Source: Pholiota molesta (Eukaryota; Basidiomycota; Agaricomycetes; Agaricales; Strophariaceae). From it: DNA of 64,000 bases. The stretch lies in the NCBI GenBank assembly GCA_014925825.1, contig JACGCK010000051.1, positions 186,001 to 250,000 on the forward strand, in the 5' to 3' direction. Below the pieces are notes generated by a model, which saw only the letters and a list, made by a program, of their open reading frames with translations, searched no databases and was not told where the DNA came from. How positions within the stretch are numbered: the stretch's first letter is position 1; every line of letters begins with the position of its first letter. This document shows positions 11,321-22,699 of the stretch, piece by piece. The translations under genes and the position numbers were made by a program.

Positions 11321-13447
11321 TCAGAGGTTTGAACGGGCGACGCCGATTTTCTCTTTCAAGTTTTGTTCCAAAACCTCGTATAGCTTCATAATATCGTCCC
11401 ACTTTTTATCAGATGCCCATACGATACTCTTATCTTCTCTCAGAGTTAGGATATTCTCCTTGTTGTAGCTCGGCGCTTTACCGGACTCATTCATCGCCTT
11501 GACCTGTTCAGATACTTTGTCGAGCCACGCTTTCGCAATTTTGGCTTGGTTAGAGTCCAAGCTGGGTATTCTTAATGCCCATAGAACTCGATCGCATCCA
11601 TGGGTAACATACCCTGAGCAAAAATATCAGACATTATCGCATAAGCAGGTGAAGCACGAATTTACCAAAAGGACGATGTTGTTCTGGTGTCCATCGAATC
11701 TCGTATCTCAGGACTGGGAAGTCATTGGAAGCCATATCTTTTGCAAATAGCCGCACCGGGAGATGGACTTGACCAAAGCTCATAATATCGCCATACAGCC
11801 TTGTCGCTTCTTTGCTACCAGCGCTTTTTGGAAGCTGAGGGAAAGCGTCGATCATATGCTCCGCAACTGCTTTTGGGAAATATCTCTCCAAATTTGGCAG
11901 GAGGTCTGGAGGGCCGTTGATGGGATGGGCAATTGAATAGAGATACCACTCATCGATGAGATCTCCGATGAGAATACTTTTCACCCCGTGCTCTTTCAGC
12001 CCACGAGCTAAGCCCCCAGAGCGCTGCCATTCCATCAAACCTGGATCAATAGTCACCCAATCCGCCGATGAAGCCCCTCTGAAGGTTCCAAACTGGCCAA
12101 GGGCATCCGTTTCGATAAGATGCGTAATCAACGACCATGGTGTACGGATAGGATCCTTGATTATTGACAAAGTATCGGGTGCTTCGGGGTCGAGCTTCAA
12201 GGCTTGGCACAAAGCGTTAAATTGAGGTTGGAGCTGCGACGGCGTTTTGGGATCGGTACTAGTAGTCGACCAGCGAAAGGTTATAAATACGATGTATATT
12301 GAAGTCGAAAGTTCAAATGGATACGCACAGGATCGCATTTGACTGCATGGCGGCTGATTGAAAGGGGGCCACTTTTCCGACAGGAAGGATAGATGCATGG
12401 TGAAGTAATTGGTGTACGGAATGTGCACCTTCAAGCGACGATGTTAGTCGAAGTCTGAGCATCTTGCTTATCGTTGACTCACCTGCTGACAGTCCTGTTA
12501 GCTCTATATCCTGTGGGTCGCCTATGGAATTTAACATCATTCAGATCTGAAAACATTTTCCAAACGGCCTTGAACTACCTCCGAAAGCCTCGATGTTGGC
12601 TTTAATCCATTCTAAAGCCAGCCATTGATCCTTGAAGCCGTAATTCCCTGCAAGTGCTGGCTTCTCACTGGCGAGAAACCCAAACACCGATAAACGATAT
12701 CCAATGTTGATCCAGATCTCAGAACGGGCAGCTGCAATATATTGGGCCTGTGACGAAAGTGAATGCGGGGATCCGAATTGGAGGAATCTTAGAGAACGAC
12801 GCGGCTTCCGTTAAGAGTTGGGACATACTTCTGAAACACGCTAGCGCTTACCCTCCATGCACATATACTTTAACTGGGAAGCCTTTCTTTGCTGGGAAAG
12901 TGGGAGGTATGGCGATGTTTAGAAACAGACTTTGAAAAAGCTTCAACGACCGTTATTGGTAAGAACAATCTTGTGGCGTACGGATTTTCAGTGGGTTCTC
13001 CATATCCCACTTTGTCCTCGAACGGGATACCTATCGATACGCATATGCATTAGCGCTCTGATTCTTGAGCATCTGAGGCAAAGCAATTACCAGCTGCTTG
13101 GCCATCATTCTTCGGTTGGGCAGCATCTATATCACAAGGTCAATTTCTTCCAAATTATGTCTGTAGAACAGTACTGACATGCAGTCTCCCTGATGTATTC
13201 CTTGTTTTCATACCGGTAATCTTTTGGTAAAGCGATCGGATCCTCAAAACGGCCTGGAGGTAATGCATATGGGATCTCTACAAGAACAGCATTACTACTA
13301 TGTATCATGATAACACCACGACCACGTACCCAAGAAGATAACGGACCCGTTGTTGGCTCTCCCTCCGATAACTGGCCCGAACGCGGTATGTACCGGCACT
13401 CGTGGTAAGTTGCCTGTCAATTCATCATGGATATGGTTTCCCCCCAT
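11321..13447 (-). CDS. type-B carboxylesterase / lipase family alpha/beta hydrolase
   Basis: Ten exons: 13447-13330, 13277-13179, 13126-13091, 13030-12982, 12929-12852, 12787-12579, 12521-12483, 12428-12329, 12258-11666 and 11613-11321. They sum to 1,614 nt, 537 residues, exactly in frame. The N-terminal FGPVIGG and FLEIPYALPPGRF are typical of type-B carboxylesterases. The oxyanion-hole strand is VYVHGGFLQFGSP and the nucleophile elbow is GLSAG (Ser in the exon at 12483-12521, at its edge). A C-terminal THGCDRV probably supplies the catalytic His. No signal peptide is seen at the chosen ATG (MGGNHIHDELTG), so an intracellular esterase is likely. The start is the only ATG in frame with exon 1 before an upstream stop. 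The substrate is unknown. Confidence 0.85.
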
Positions 13448-14003
13448 TCTTGGGTAATACCGACGCCTGTAGGGCTGTTGCTGATAACTGCGCAGCTGAC
13501 GCTGGAGTCAACCGTGACATTTTTGAGAGTTAGCACGTCGTGCTTCATCGTGGGTTGATTTTGGGATAGGCCAAGTCGTCCCGGTTATAATTGACGCCGT
13601 GCCCGGTTCCCCAGATTTGGATCTATTAATGGATCCGACCTATGGTGATATCTCGACTGTGCTCATCCAGATCCAGATGACTGGGGAAGCAATAAAAGGG
13701 CTGTTCTGCTTCGTTTTCCTAATGAGAGTTTAAAAGATACGGCGCTCAACAAATATAATGGTAGATAAAAATCAAGGAGATGTCCAAAGCAGCCTCCGAG
13801 CGCTGCTATCTCACGTACTTGCTCTCCCTACATTTCCATGGACTTGGTGAGGCAGGAATACATAAATAGTGTAGCCATACCTGCGCTGACATCTTAAAAT
13901 TCAGAAGTTTCTGATAGACACTGATGATAACTCAAAATGTGTACAAGAATTGAGTCGAGAAAATAACAAATAGACAAAATCGCAAAAAGCACAACGCCAG
14001 GTA
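13448..14003. other. intergenic
   Basis: Upstream of the carboxylesterase and downstream of the deacetylase. I see no gene. Confidence 0.4.
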
Positions 14004-15723
14004 TTAGTTCTTAAACCCAGATGGCATCTTTGCACCAGAGGCAGGCGTTTTCTTACTCCTAAAGTCACGGGCCATATCAATCAAGGGTACCCACTGAATG
14101 TTATCGTGTGTGTTGACCCATTCAATGAAGCGCTCCTAGAAAGGCGGTTTGAACGTAAGTATAAGGAATGATATCACAACTTTAAAAACTCACCAGCATC
14201 AGCAAGACATGCGGCCGGCTATATTCAAAAGAGGTCACAAAAGCGTTCTGCTGAGTACATAGAATCATTGACTTACCCGCTAACGTCGGGGTGGATGGTA
14301 ATCGGAAATATGAACTCCTCTTCCTCTCTGTAAAGTGAAATGAGCGAATTTAGTAGTGCGAAGTCCGAGACTCGAGTCAACGATAAATATTCTGTACCTA
14401 TAGCAGTATGTGAAGGTGTCTTTCCAAATCTGCTCGACAACTCGAGGATCGACCTATAGCACATTCAAACTTCAGAAGGGTGCCAATATGGTAATATAAC
14501 ATCAAGTAATCACCCAGCCATGAGAGTTAGGGCTTGATTTGATAAACCTATCAATATTCGTTGAGTCTTCCGTTTAAATTAAGTAATTAGAAATTGGACT
14601 TGCATCATAGGTGGTAAATCATCAAGGTACCTTGAAGCCACATATGTAAATGAAATTTGATTCAGGCATTATAGTTGAGCTGAGCTTACCAGTTAGCAGG
14701 AATGCATACAAGTCCCGTCTCATTGCCCTTTCGCAAGGGCTTCATCCAGCTATCGGCCTTGGCAGCATAATTTATTTTGGTCCATGAATCTTCATCTCGC
14801 ATGTAGTATGCCTGACAGCTTGGTGAAGAATGTCAACTGTGGAACTCGCAAGTATTATTCCGTGGACGTACTCGTGCGCCATACTCGAATGATCTATAAG
14901 AAAATGTTCATAATTGTTGAAGATCGACTGTGGCTCATGCGTGCGACCTACCATATTCGATTCCTTTATCGAGCAATATGTCTGTTCCTTCTTTACTTGT
15001 CTCCCACCAGGGTGCCACACTACCCTGTTTGGAGATGAAAGTTAGCTAATGAACGATCTTACTATAATAGGGAGCTTTTACCTTCGGGGAATTCCATGAT
15101 TGAATTCTGTCAAGAGCTTGTAGGTGTGGTCCAGGATGTCCTTTTGCTGCTCAACCGTCATCGCAACGGGATTCTATGGAGCGATGTGTAAGCTATAGCA
15201 ATGCACCCTTGCATGAACCAACAATACCTCATGCGAATATCCATGTAACCCTCTACATTTGATCGCTCAATTAGTAACTCGTTGGATAGATGAATGGATA
15301 TTCGAGTACTCACAATTCATGGCCTGCATCTCGGACGGCCTTCATCTCTTCTGGAAAAGTTTCCAAGCTATGTCCTAATTTCCATCTTATCGAAGTCTGG
15401 AATGAGATTCAATTTATCGCTTACCAGGAATAAACCAAGTCGTCCTAATTCCGTATTTTTTAAATAATTTGAGGAGCCGTGGAACACCCACTTCTCCAGC
15501 GTACATGCCCTATGGATATTCGGTGAGCATCGAATCTGAAACTTAAATGATGCTTACTCTCGAGATGTCCAAAGGGGAATCTTCTCCGCCGTAGGATCCC
15601 AGCCTTACGTTAACAAATGATCCATGAATTACTGCGTTGGGTTCGAAGTGTGGCCTTTGCTTACCATCCTGCTACCGCATCTACGTCAACTCCAAACCCA
15701 ATAAGCACTCGTTTGGCAGGCAT
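14004..15723 (-). CDS. polysaccharide deacetylase (NodB family), apparent one-base frame break
   Basis: Fifteen exons run from ATG 15723 to a stop at 14004: 15723-15665, 15603-15558, 15509-15425, 15374-15314, 15252-15228, 15173-15082, 15024-14952, 14893-14872, 14818-14690, 14630-14604, 14547-14514, 14453-14398, 14327-14277, 14218-14194 and 14135-14004. The frame reads [12 protein letters not shown] (metal-binding Asp pair), [16 protein letters not shown] (metal His pair), [26 protein letters not shown] and [17 protein letters not shown], the signature of the cytosolic NodB/'peptidoglycan deacetylase-like' group common in fungi. Such enzymes remove N- or O-acyl groups, but the true substrate of this group is unclear. 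No signal peptide is seen. The exons total 917 nt, one short of a codon multiple: at the exon 6/7 joint, IP-PK-GSVAPWW is only read if a C-run at 15086-15089 is one longer. The intron after exon 10 uses a GC donor. Confidence 0.85.
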
Positions 15724-16572
15724 CCTGATGTGAGACAACGGAGATAATAGATATGTGACGAGTGGATGCAAGTCTCTTATCAGCTGCGCACAGCTCCAGA
15801 TCCGGCCTTTTTATATGTTATCTCACAAGGCGTACGTACGGTGGGTGGCACACATCACTGTCAAGGCTATCACTGAATTGAAAATGGCATCCGTGACGCA
15901 GATTGAATTTGATTATCTTTCACTTCTACTCACTGCTGTGAAGGACTCTTGCTTGGCATCTTGCTATCCTACACGAAACTTTTGATATTTCTACAAATAT
16001 CTGAATATCGCATCGGAGAACTACATAAAAGTCGACGACACCACTGGCGACTACTTATATAATCTTTCGAAAGAATTTAAATTCGGAGAGTTTGGCATTC
16101 CATTTCAACATGGTTATCGTACAACCGACGTGCGATAGAGCCCCTCTCGAATTTTGAGGGCTTCTTGAAAGGACAACGGAAGTATTTTCTAGTCGATATC
16201 TTGGAGTATACATGCTGACTTTATGTCTTCTTGGACGAGGTGCGATCCAGAAAGGGCGATAGTGCTAAATTTAGGTCTATGGGAAAATCCAAGTGAGACC
16301 GACAAGTTGAGATGCATTCCTAATGCGGGTTCCTTCTCCCCCTCGTATCGACCAATGAGCGCTATGACACTATTCCTTGGGCACTTGCAATCTTGTCTCT
16401 GTGGATGATGGCTTTTGTATTATTAGAGAGCCCCATATGAACACTGTCGGGCGCTGCCAGTACCCACAGTGGACATCGTGGTTTCTAGCCCGAATTACGG
16501 ATTACTAAAGGTGTTCTGCTGGTTCATCTTGTCTTCAACTTGATTCTTTCTCGTTGCGCAACTTCTGCCGCC
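15724..16572. other. intergenic between divergent genes
   Basis: A divergent promoter region between the deacetylase and the permease. Small frames (15755-15985, 16223-16408) show no protein features. Confidence 0.4.
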
Positions 16573-17317
16573 ATGCTCTCGAAACGGGAAAAGGGCTCTG
16601 TCAATGTCGTGGCAGTGGAATACTCGGATACAAAATCTATCATCCGCGCCGATGATTCCAAACTTGCCGAACTTGGGTACAAGAGCGTATTTCGACGTGA
16701 ATTCTCGGTATGGTCTTGAGCCATTTCAGCTATGCAATACTTTCTATACTTACGTCGATTCGTAAATGTCAGCGCATCGAAACCATCTCGTTTGCATTCT
16801 CGATCATGGGAGTGATTGCAAGCGTAACTTCAACCTTATCATTTGGGCTCGCCAACGGTACACTCAGCTCTCAATCTGAATGCGAATCAAAGAAAATGAT
16901 TTCTCGAATTAGGTGGCCATGTTGGAATGGTATTTGGCTGGCTTATACCGTGTTGCTTCGTCATGTTCGTGGCTCTTTCTATGGCAGAACTAGCATCGTC
17001 TATGCCGTGAGTCGCTGAAAGATGTCGATTGGGAATTGGCTACATCATATTGAGCGTCTTTCTATGCCTTAGAACCAGTGCGGGCCTGTACTACTTCTCA
17101 GCAAAATTAGCTCCCCCGAAATACTCTGCTCTTGCCAGTTGGATCACAGGATGGGCCAACATAACTGGGCAGGTGACGTTGGTCTGTGGGATTGATTTCA
17201 CCTGCGCTCAAATGATCACGACCGCCATCGCGGTGAACACTGACGGGGCCGTGATCCTATCCGCTGGTGCGACCTTTGGTATACTATTGGCCATCCTCTT
17301 GTCGCATGGAGTAGTTT

Positions 17318-17324
17318 GCTCTGC
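17318..17324. repeat. target-site duplication, left copy
   Basis: GCTCTGC precedes the element and is repeated exactly at 19081-19087. Removing the element and one copy restores the permease frame. Confidence 0.85.
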
Positions 17325-17381
17325 ATGAAACTAGGTAGACTTCGTTTAAACCTCGCCTTACCCATAGAATTTCGTTTGAAC
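17325..17381 (+). repeat. left terminal inverted repeat
   Basis: Fifty-seven bases that pair with 19024-19080. The inner 49 differ at only a few positions. Confidence 0.85.
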
Positions 17382-17597
17382 TATGTTTGAACAGCACCTT
17401 TGTTAAACAGACCTCATTGCCCCAAGGCTGATTAAACGAAGTTCTTTGCGTTTAAACATGATTAATGGTTGTTCAATGAAATAGATTATATTATCTACAT
17501 TTGTTTAAACAAGTCTACTATGGTTTAAACAAGTAAGTTATTGTTGTTTAAACGAACTTGTTCAAACGAACACTTTGTTTGAACAGCAATTTAAACG

Positions 17598-17687
17598 AAG
17601 TTCGTTCAAACAACCAAGTTCGTTCAAACAACCAAGTTCGTTCAAACAACCAAGTTCGTTCAAACAACCAAGTTCGTTCAAACAACA
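17598..17687 (+). repeat. five tandem copies of an 18-bp unit
   Basis: AAGTTCGTTCAAACAACC is repeated about five times head to tail (the last copy ends in A), followed by degenerate copies to about 17720. It lies in the left subterminal zone of the element and contains the TTCAAAC motif, so it probably amplified a transposase-binding site. It has no spacers and is not a CRISPR array. Confidence 0.85.
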
Positions 17688-18273
17688 AAGTTCATTCAAC
17701 GAAATTTGTTCAAACAATGAAGTTCATTGTTTAAACAAACTTCGCTGTTTGAACGAAGTTTGCTTAAACAGGTCGTCGTGGTCGCACCCCTACACACCTG
17801 GGCGCCCTGCGCTCATCACCGTCGCCATCTCTGTTGTGCTCGCACCATCCGTTGAGATGCCCGCGGAAGCGAGGATCAGAGTGGGTGGCTCACCCCTGTG
17901 CGCGAACCGACCCCGTTGCCCTTGTCGCGCTTGGCGTCATGCTCGCTGCGGTGCTTGTATTGGTCGCTGTCGTGGATGGCAGGGAGGGGCGCTGAGTAGT
18001 AAACCCCATCCCCAGCATGTATCTGCGATAGGAAAGGGAGAGGCAATAGATCAGTTGGGGACAAAGGGCAGAGGCGGCGACGTACGCGGCGGTGCCCGGG
18101 TCTTCCCAGCCTTATCCAACTCCCATTGGGCCATGTCGAGTGCGGGTGTCGTTGTCGAGCGCAAATGTTGTGGTTGTTGACAAGAGCGGACGGGCGGGTG
18201 TGCAGATGTTGGGCAGTAGGGGGAAGCTTTGAAGGGGGATGCCAGAACGTTGAAGTTCAACGTCCAGGACGTC

Positions 18274-18341
18274 CGAACAATCAACAAACGATTCAATCTC
18301 CGCTTGTCGAAGCGGAGATTGAATCGTTTGTTGATTGTTCG
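18274..18341. repeat. perfect 32-bp inverted repeat with 4-nt loop
   Basis: The arms 18274-18305 and 18310-18341 are exact reverse complements around GTCG. An outer, imperfect continuation pairs about 18243-18260 with 18345-18363 (CAGAACGT...AAGTTCAA). It lies near the middle of the element. It could be a nested hairpin insertion or the start of a fold-back RNA. Confidence 0.9.
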
Positions 18342-19023
18342 AAATTGAACTTGACGTTCTGCTGTCCTACCACCACCTCCTCCTCCACCGCTACTTCAAC
18401 CCCTCGCAGGCCTCACCACTCGCCTACGCCCATCAAGATACGCCCTCCAATGTCCATAGTGATGAACGCCAGGGGATGAAGAATCGAGGGAAGACCCGAC
18501 AAGAGGGAGATCCCAAAGGTACGTGGCCTGCCGTTTTCAACCGCCCCCCCATCTGACACCCTCCGCCTTCCAGCTCCTTGCCTTCTGCCGAGCGCGACGA
18601 CGAGCGAGTCTGCCTCACACCCTCCCATCTCCTCTGCTGCCACCATCCCCATTCACCATCACCATCCGCCCCACCCACTCCAGGTTCATGCACCCGCCGA
18701 GGGCGATGACCGGCCAACCCTCTCGCCGTTGTCTCCCGCCGACGCCGTCCACCTCAATTCCTTCCACGGAATCACAGTGGGTGGCGATGTACGACGCTGG
18801 AGGCAGGGGTGAACAATGTAATAGGTTTGTTAGAACTACCGTAGATTTACATTAGTATCAAACTATGTACTTAAATTGAATACTTGAATATATATGAACA
18901 AGAAATTCGTTTGAACAAGATGCATTCGTTTAAACAGGTTTGAACGGGTTTGAACTATATCTAACAGCAAAAGACTTTGATTAAAAATTGTTTTGTTTAA
19001 ACACGTTTAAACAGTGTTAACAC

Positions 19024-19080
19024 GTTCAAACGAAATTCTATGGGTAAGTCGAGGTTTAAACAAAGTCTACCTGGTTACGG
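19024..19080 (-). repeat. right terminal inverted repeat
   Basis: Reverse complement of the left TIR, ending directly at the 7-bp duplication. Confidence 0.85.
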
Positions 19081-19087
19081 GCTCTGC
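19081..19087. repeat. target-site duplication, right copy
   Basis: Second copy of GCTCTGC. The permease coding sequence resumes at 19088. Confidence 0.85.
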
Positions 19088-20421
19088 TGCCACCAGCGTT
19101 CTGGCGCGGCTGAATCTTTTCTATGTCGTCATAAACGGTAAGTTTCCTATTGGCCTGCTATCGTGTCTTAAATTAACTGCCAACAGTGGGCACATCCATT
19201 GCCGCGATTGTGGCTCTACTTGTGCTGTCCGACGGTCACCGTGCTTCGACAGCTGACGCCTTTACTCTGCTTGAGAACCATTCCGGATGGGCTAGTAGTG
19301 CGTCATTTATGAGAAACATGTATTGTTAGTGCTAAACGAGGCATATGTCTAGATGAATGGGCATTCATATTGACCTTTACGGCCCCTATGTGGACGTTGA
19401 CAGGATGTGGGTGTCTTATATACAATCAACCCGTTCTTAATGTGAACGCCATTTATATCAGACGATTCTGCCGCGCATATTTCTGAAGAAACCGCGAATG
19501 CAGCCAAGGCTGCTCCTTTAGCAATCATAATTTCTGTGATCGCAACAGCAAGCCTGGGGTGGCTACTACTTATCGCCACTTCATTTGCAATTCCATCCGT
19601 GAGCGATATATTATCGTCCCCTCTCCCACTCCCAATGGGCCAGGTTTTCCTTAATGTTATGGGAAAACGTGGCATGCTAGCTATTTGGTCTTTGATAATA
19701 GTCGTTCAGGTGAGCAGGTCTTCATAACCCCTTCGCTAATATGATCACTGATTATAGTTCAGTATGTTACCGGCGCCGCTCAAGCAGTAGATGCTTCCCG
19801 TGTCGTATTTGCGTTCGCACGAGATAATGCCCTTCCAGGATCGCGCTATTGGAAGAAAATCAATCCTCATACGCAAACCCCCGTAAACGCTGTATGGTTC
19901 GTGATTGCTGTCTCCGCTGTGTGTGGCGTATTAGGCTTTTCGCAAACTGCCTTGACATCGCTTGCTGGGTGAGTGAAGGTAATTATAAAGATCGTGTCTA
20001 GGCTGCTAAATTTATTCTGTTAGATCTTCTGTGATAGGACTGTACACATCTTACGCCGCCCCAATATTCCTTCGCATCACCTCTGGAAGAGATAAATTGA
20101 TTCCGGGACCCTTTAGTCTGGGCCGTTGGTCGACACCAATTGGTGTCATTGCTGTTTCATGGGTAACCTTTATAGTTATAATGCTATTCTTCCCACCGGT
20201 TCATAATCCTACGGCGCAGGACATGAGTGAGTAATATGTTCCTTCAGATTCTTGCCTTTCGCTAACATTAGATAGACTATTCTGTAGTGATCATCTTGGG
20301 AGTATTCATCTTCGCATCCTTAAGTTGGGTGTTATCAGCCAGGAAGTGGTTCACAGGTCCCGTGAGGACGATTGATGAGATGCCATCTTCTTCTTCCTCT
20401 TTGGAGAAAGAGAGGGCGTAA

Positions 20422-20908
20422 TGGCCCACACTTCTCGGTTATCCTGAAAGCTCCTATCTAATAAGCAATTAGATTAGATCATCACAACAACCTGCATATC
20501 TTTTTCGATCTTAAAGAGATCTATAGTCAGGGAAATGCCTGCATGTTTTGATATCTTTCTGTGCTTCTAATATTTTTCGGTTTGACAAGGCTGGCGAGCA
20601 CATTCTTAAAATAACGTTATCAAGATCTCTGATACGGTAAAATAACGACTTGACCTCCTATGTCGTAGGTTTAGCATCACAATATCAATTTCTCAATGGT
20701 TAGGTATTTTAGAACTAAGGGTAGAACTAGACAAAAACAAATATAAAGCGCTTGACCAGAAGTTTGGTAGTACTACGCGCATTTGGGAAAAGTTTAAAGA
20801 GATAGATCAAGGCAAGGCGTGTCAGAAATTATAAAAAGAAAGAATTGTGGGTGCAGGCAGTAAGCTTCAAGGCCTCGTGTCCGATGGGCCCGACCGGCGA
20901 ATGAATAT
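20422..20908. other. intergenic between convergent genes
   Basis: AT-rich 3' flanks of the permease and the agmatinase-like gene. I see no gene. Confidence 0.4.
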
Positions 20909-22699
20909 TCATCCCACTATTACCTTACCTAACGGCGTCTTTGCCATGACGCTCAACACTTCAAATAGAACCTGTAAAATATAGTGAGAAAAGCGAAAGG
21001 ACAGCCCAAGTAAGTGGCCTAATGCCTGCTTACATCTGCAGCAGCCTATTATGGGATATCAGTATCAGGTGGGAAACTGATCCGGATGCGCCACATACCA
21101 TAGTTGTCAATTCCGCATTAGTATCGTATGCAGGTGCCACTTCGACGATATCTGCTGAGACGATATGAAGACCGTCGAGACCGCGCAAAATAGTGCGCAG
21201 TTCTCGGGTAGACCAGCCCCCTGTTTCTGGGGTACCGGTCGCTGGCGCAAAAGCGGGGTCTATGGAGTCGATCTAAAAGGAATCAGTGTTGAATACATGC
21301 CACCAATGGTCAAGAAATAATCCTCACGTCAATAGACAAGTACACAGGATTGCTTCCCACTGTCTCGCGTATTTTCTTGATAATGCCATCCGTTCCTAAA
21401 CGCCGTGTTGTGTTGATATGATGTCCAGCAAAAACTAACACTGATCTTACCTAGAGTGTCTATTTCCCGGGCTTCGATTCTTTGAAAGCCCGCGTCGTCG
21501 TCGTTATCGTAGTCTTCCGGACCAGATAAAGTAGTCCTAATGGCACCGTGCTATGAAACGAATGAACTAGGATCAAAGTTCATAGACAAAGAAAAAGTGG
21601 AACGGTAAAGATGGAGAAATGGAATGAAGATACTTGCAATGGATGTTCCGTTCTTGATTAGCCCTTCTTGGCTTGCCCAATAGAAGTAGGTGCCGTGGTT
21701 TATGGCGGCTTGGTCAGACGGAGCACCACCGAAAACAGAGGGCTTCCAGGTGTCTGTTAAATCTGACGTCTGAGCCAAAGCACCGAAATATCATATCTAA
21801 TCGGCGGTACATACCAAGATGTGAATCAAAGTGGATCACGGATATGGGCCCATATATAGAATAAATAGAACGCAATAGGGGGAGAACGATGGTGTGATCA
21901 CCTCCAAGGGTAATAATACGGGGGTGATTTTTCCCGTCGAGGGAGATGGGAGAAAGCTGTTCTCCTGTGAAGGAATCATTCCCTAAGGGCGAATAAGCTT
22001 CACGATGGAGCAATGCCTTGTGTCCATCTTCGATTTGTTGTATAGCATATTTGTTGTCATAAGGCCTGTAAAAAAATTGTTAACGCTTGAATCTTATCAG
22101 AAGTCGTAGATTTTCAGACTTACGTGACCGGTATATCGCCGCAGTCGACAATCCTCAGGCCAGAGTTGAAAGGGTTGACTTGGAGAGGAACATTGTAGCC
22201 CCCGTATAAGGTCAAACGGCGAGAACCCGCGCGAATACCCGCTGAACAGAAGAAGCGTGCAAGTCAGTGAAGAAGCCGTATTTATGAATAATTTCAGTAC
22301 CTGGTCCGAAACGTGCTCCGGGCCTGTAGCTAGTACCGGTGTCCTACGTTTCGTCAATCCGTACGTATTTTTGTGTGATTATGCGGAAGAATTCTTACAA
22401 ACGGAGCGCCGATGAAGGCAATATCAAAGGGCGTATCGCGCTCTCTCGTAAGACATTGCACCCATGGAAGTCTGGCGAATGTGGTGATCCCAGAGAAAAT
22501 CGCATCAGCAGTCACTACACAGAAGTTAGAAAAAATACGTATTATGGCAAGAATACGCACCTTCCCCGCTACTTCCACGGTATATAGGTTGGAAAGGGAA
22601 TTTCACATATCCCAGAGGAAGTTGGTCATCGTGGTGGTCACCGTGGGCGCTACCCAAGACAATGAGGGATCCGAAGGCGACGACTGACAGCAGTTTCAT
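20909..22699 (-). CDS. agmatinase-like ureohydrolase with signal peptide
   Basis: Eleven exons: 22699-22561, 22514-22399, 22343-22301, 22241-22124, 22065-21815, 21753-21638, 21550-21451, 21395-21328, 21272-21099, 21045-21034 and 20971-20909. They total exactly 400 codons. It starts [18 protein letters not shown], a signal peptide, so the enzyme is secreted or vacuolar. Metal ligands of the ureohydrolase fold are present: GGDHTI, HFDSHLD and SIDIDSID. Other family landmarks are [14 protein letters not shown] and [11 protein letters not shown]. The fold hydrolyses agmatine or related guanidino compounds to urea and an amine; the exact substrate of these extracellular fungal forms is not established. 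The intron after 21638 uses a GC donor (GCAAGT), and exon 10 is only 12 nt (AAAD). Confidence 0.9.

Larger units (their letters stand above)
17325..19080. mobile_element. non-autonomous TIR DNA transposon inserted in the permease
   Basis: The element is bounded by a 7-bp direct duplication and by 57-bp imperfect terminal inverted repeats (17325-17381 and 19024-19080). The TIRs match closely from AGGTAGACTT inward and are weaker over the outermost eight bases. The outer 400 bp on the left and about 200 bp on the right are AT-rich and packed with TTTAAAC/TTTGAAC/TTCAAAC motifs in both orientations, including at least eight GTTTAAAC palindromes, which are probable transposase-binding sites. The interior (17780-18830) is GC-rich, like an unrelated filler. 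It contains a perfect 32-bp hairpin at 18274-18341. No transposase-like ORF is present, so it must be mobilised in trans. A 7-bp duplication (8 bp if one base has mutated) suggests a hAT- or Mutator-like system, but the family is not settled. Confidence 0.88.
16573..20421 (+). pseudogene. amino-acid/GABA-type permease (APC family), interrupted by a mobile element
   Basis: Exons 16573-16707, 16773-16857, 16913-17006, 17073-17324 continuing at 19088-19137, then 19187-19297, 19353-19406, 19462-19709, 19763-19968, 20024-20226 and 20276-20421. With the 1,756-bp insertion and one duplicate copy of the target removed, they give exactly 528 codons (527 residues). The protein starts MLSKREKGSV and has ELGYKSVFRREFS before the first membrane segment. 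It then runs through about 12 hydrophobic segments, including PTSAGLYYFSAKLAPPKYS and ENHSGWASNEWAF, characteristic of fungal GABA/choline-type amino-acid permeases of the plasma membrane. It ends in a Ser/Glu-rich tail. The insertion falls inside an exon between GVVCSA and ATSVLARLN and introduces stops at once, so the allele is probably null unless the element is excised or spliced. The other exons look intact, suggesting a young insertion. Confidence 0.9.

Noticed and set aside
17598..17687. Short repeat array as a CRISPR
   Set aside because: The repeats are strictly head-to-tail with no spacers and lie in a eukaryotic transposon end.
17575..18180. 201-codon ORF with FKQPSS repeats as a gene inside the element
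   Set aside because: The repeats come from the 18-bp DNA array. There is no transposase motif and no conserved sequence.
16573..20421. The 17325-19080 sequence as a long intron of the permease
   Set aside because: Its boundaries lack GT/GC...AG, it is flanked by a direct duplication, and the exon is contiguous without it.
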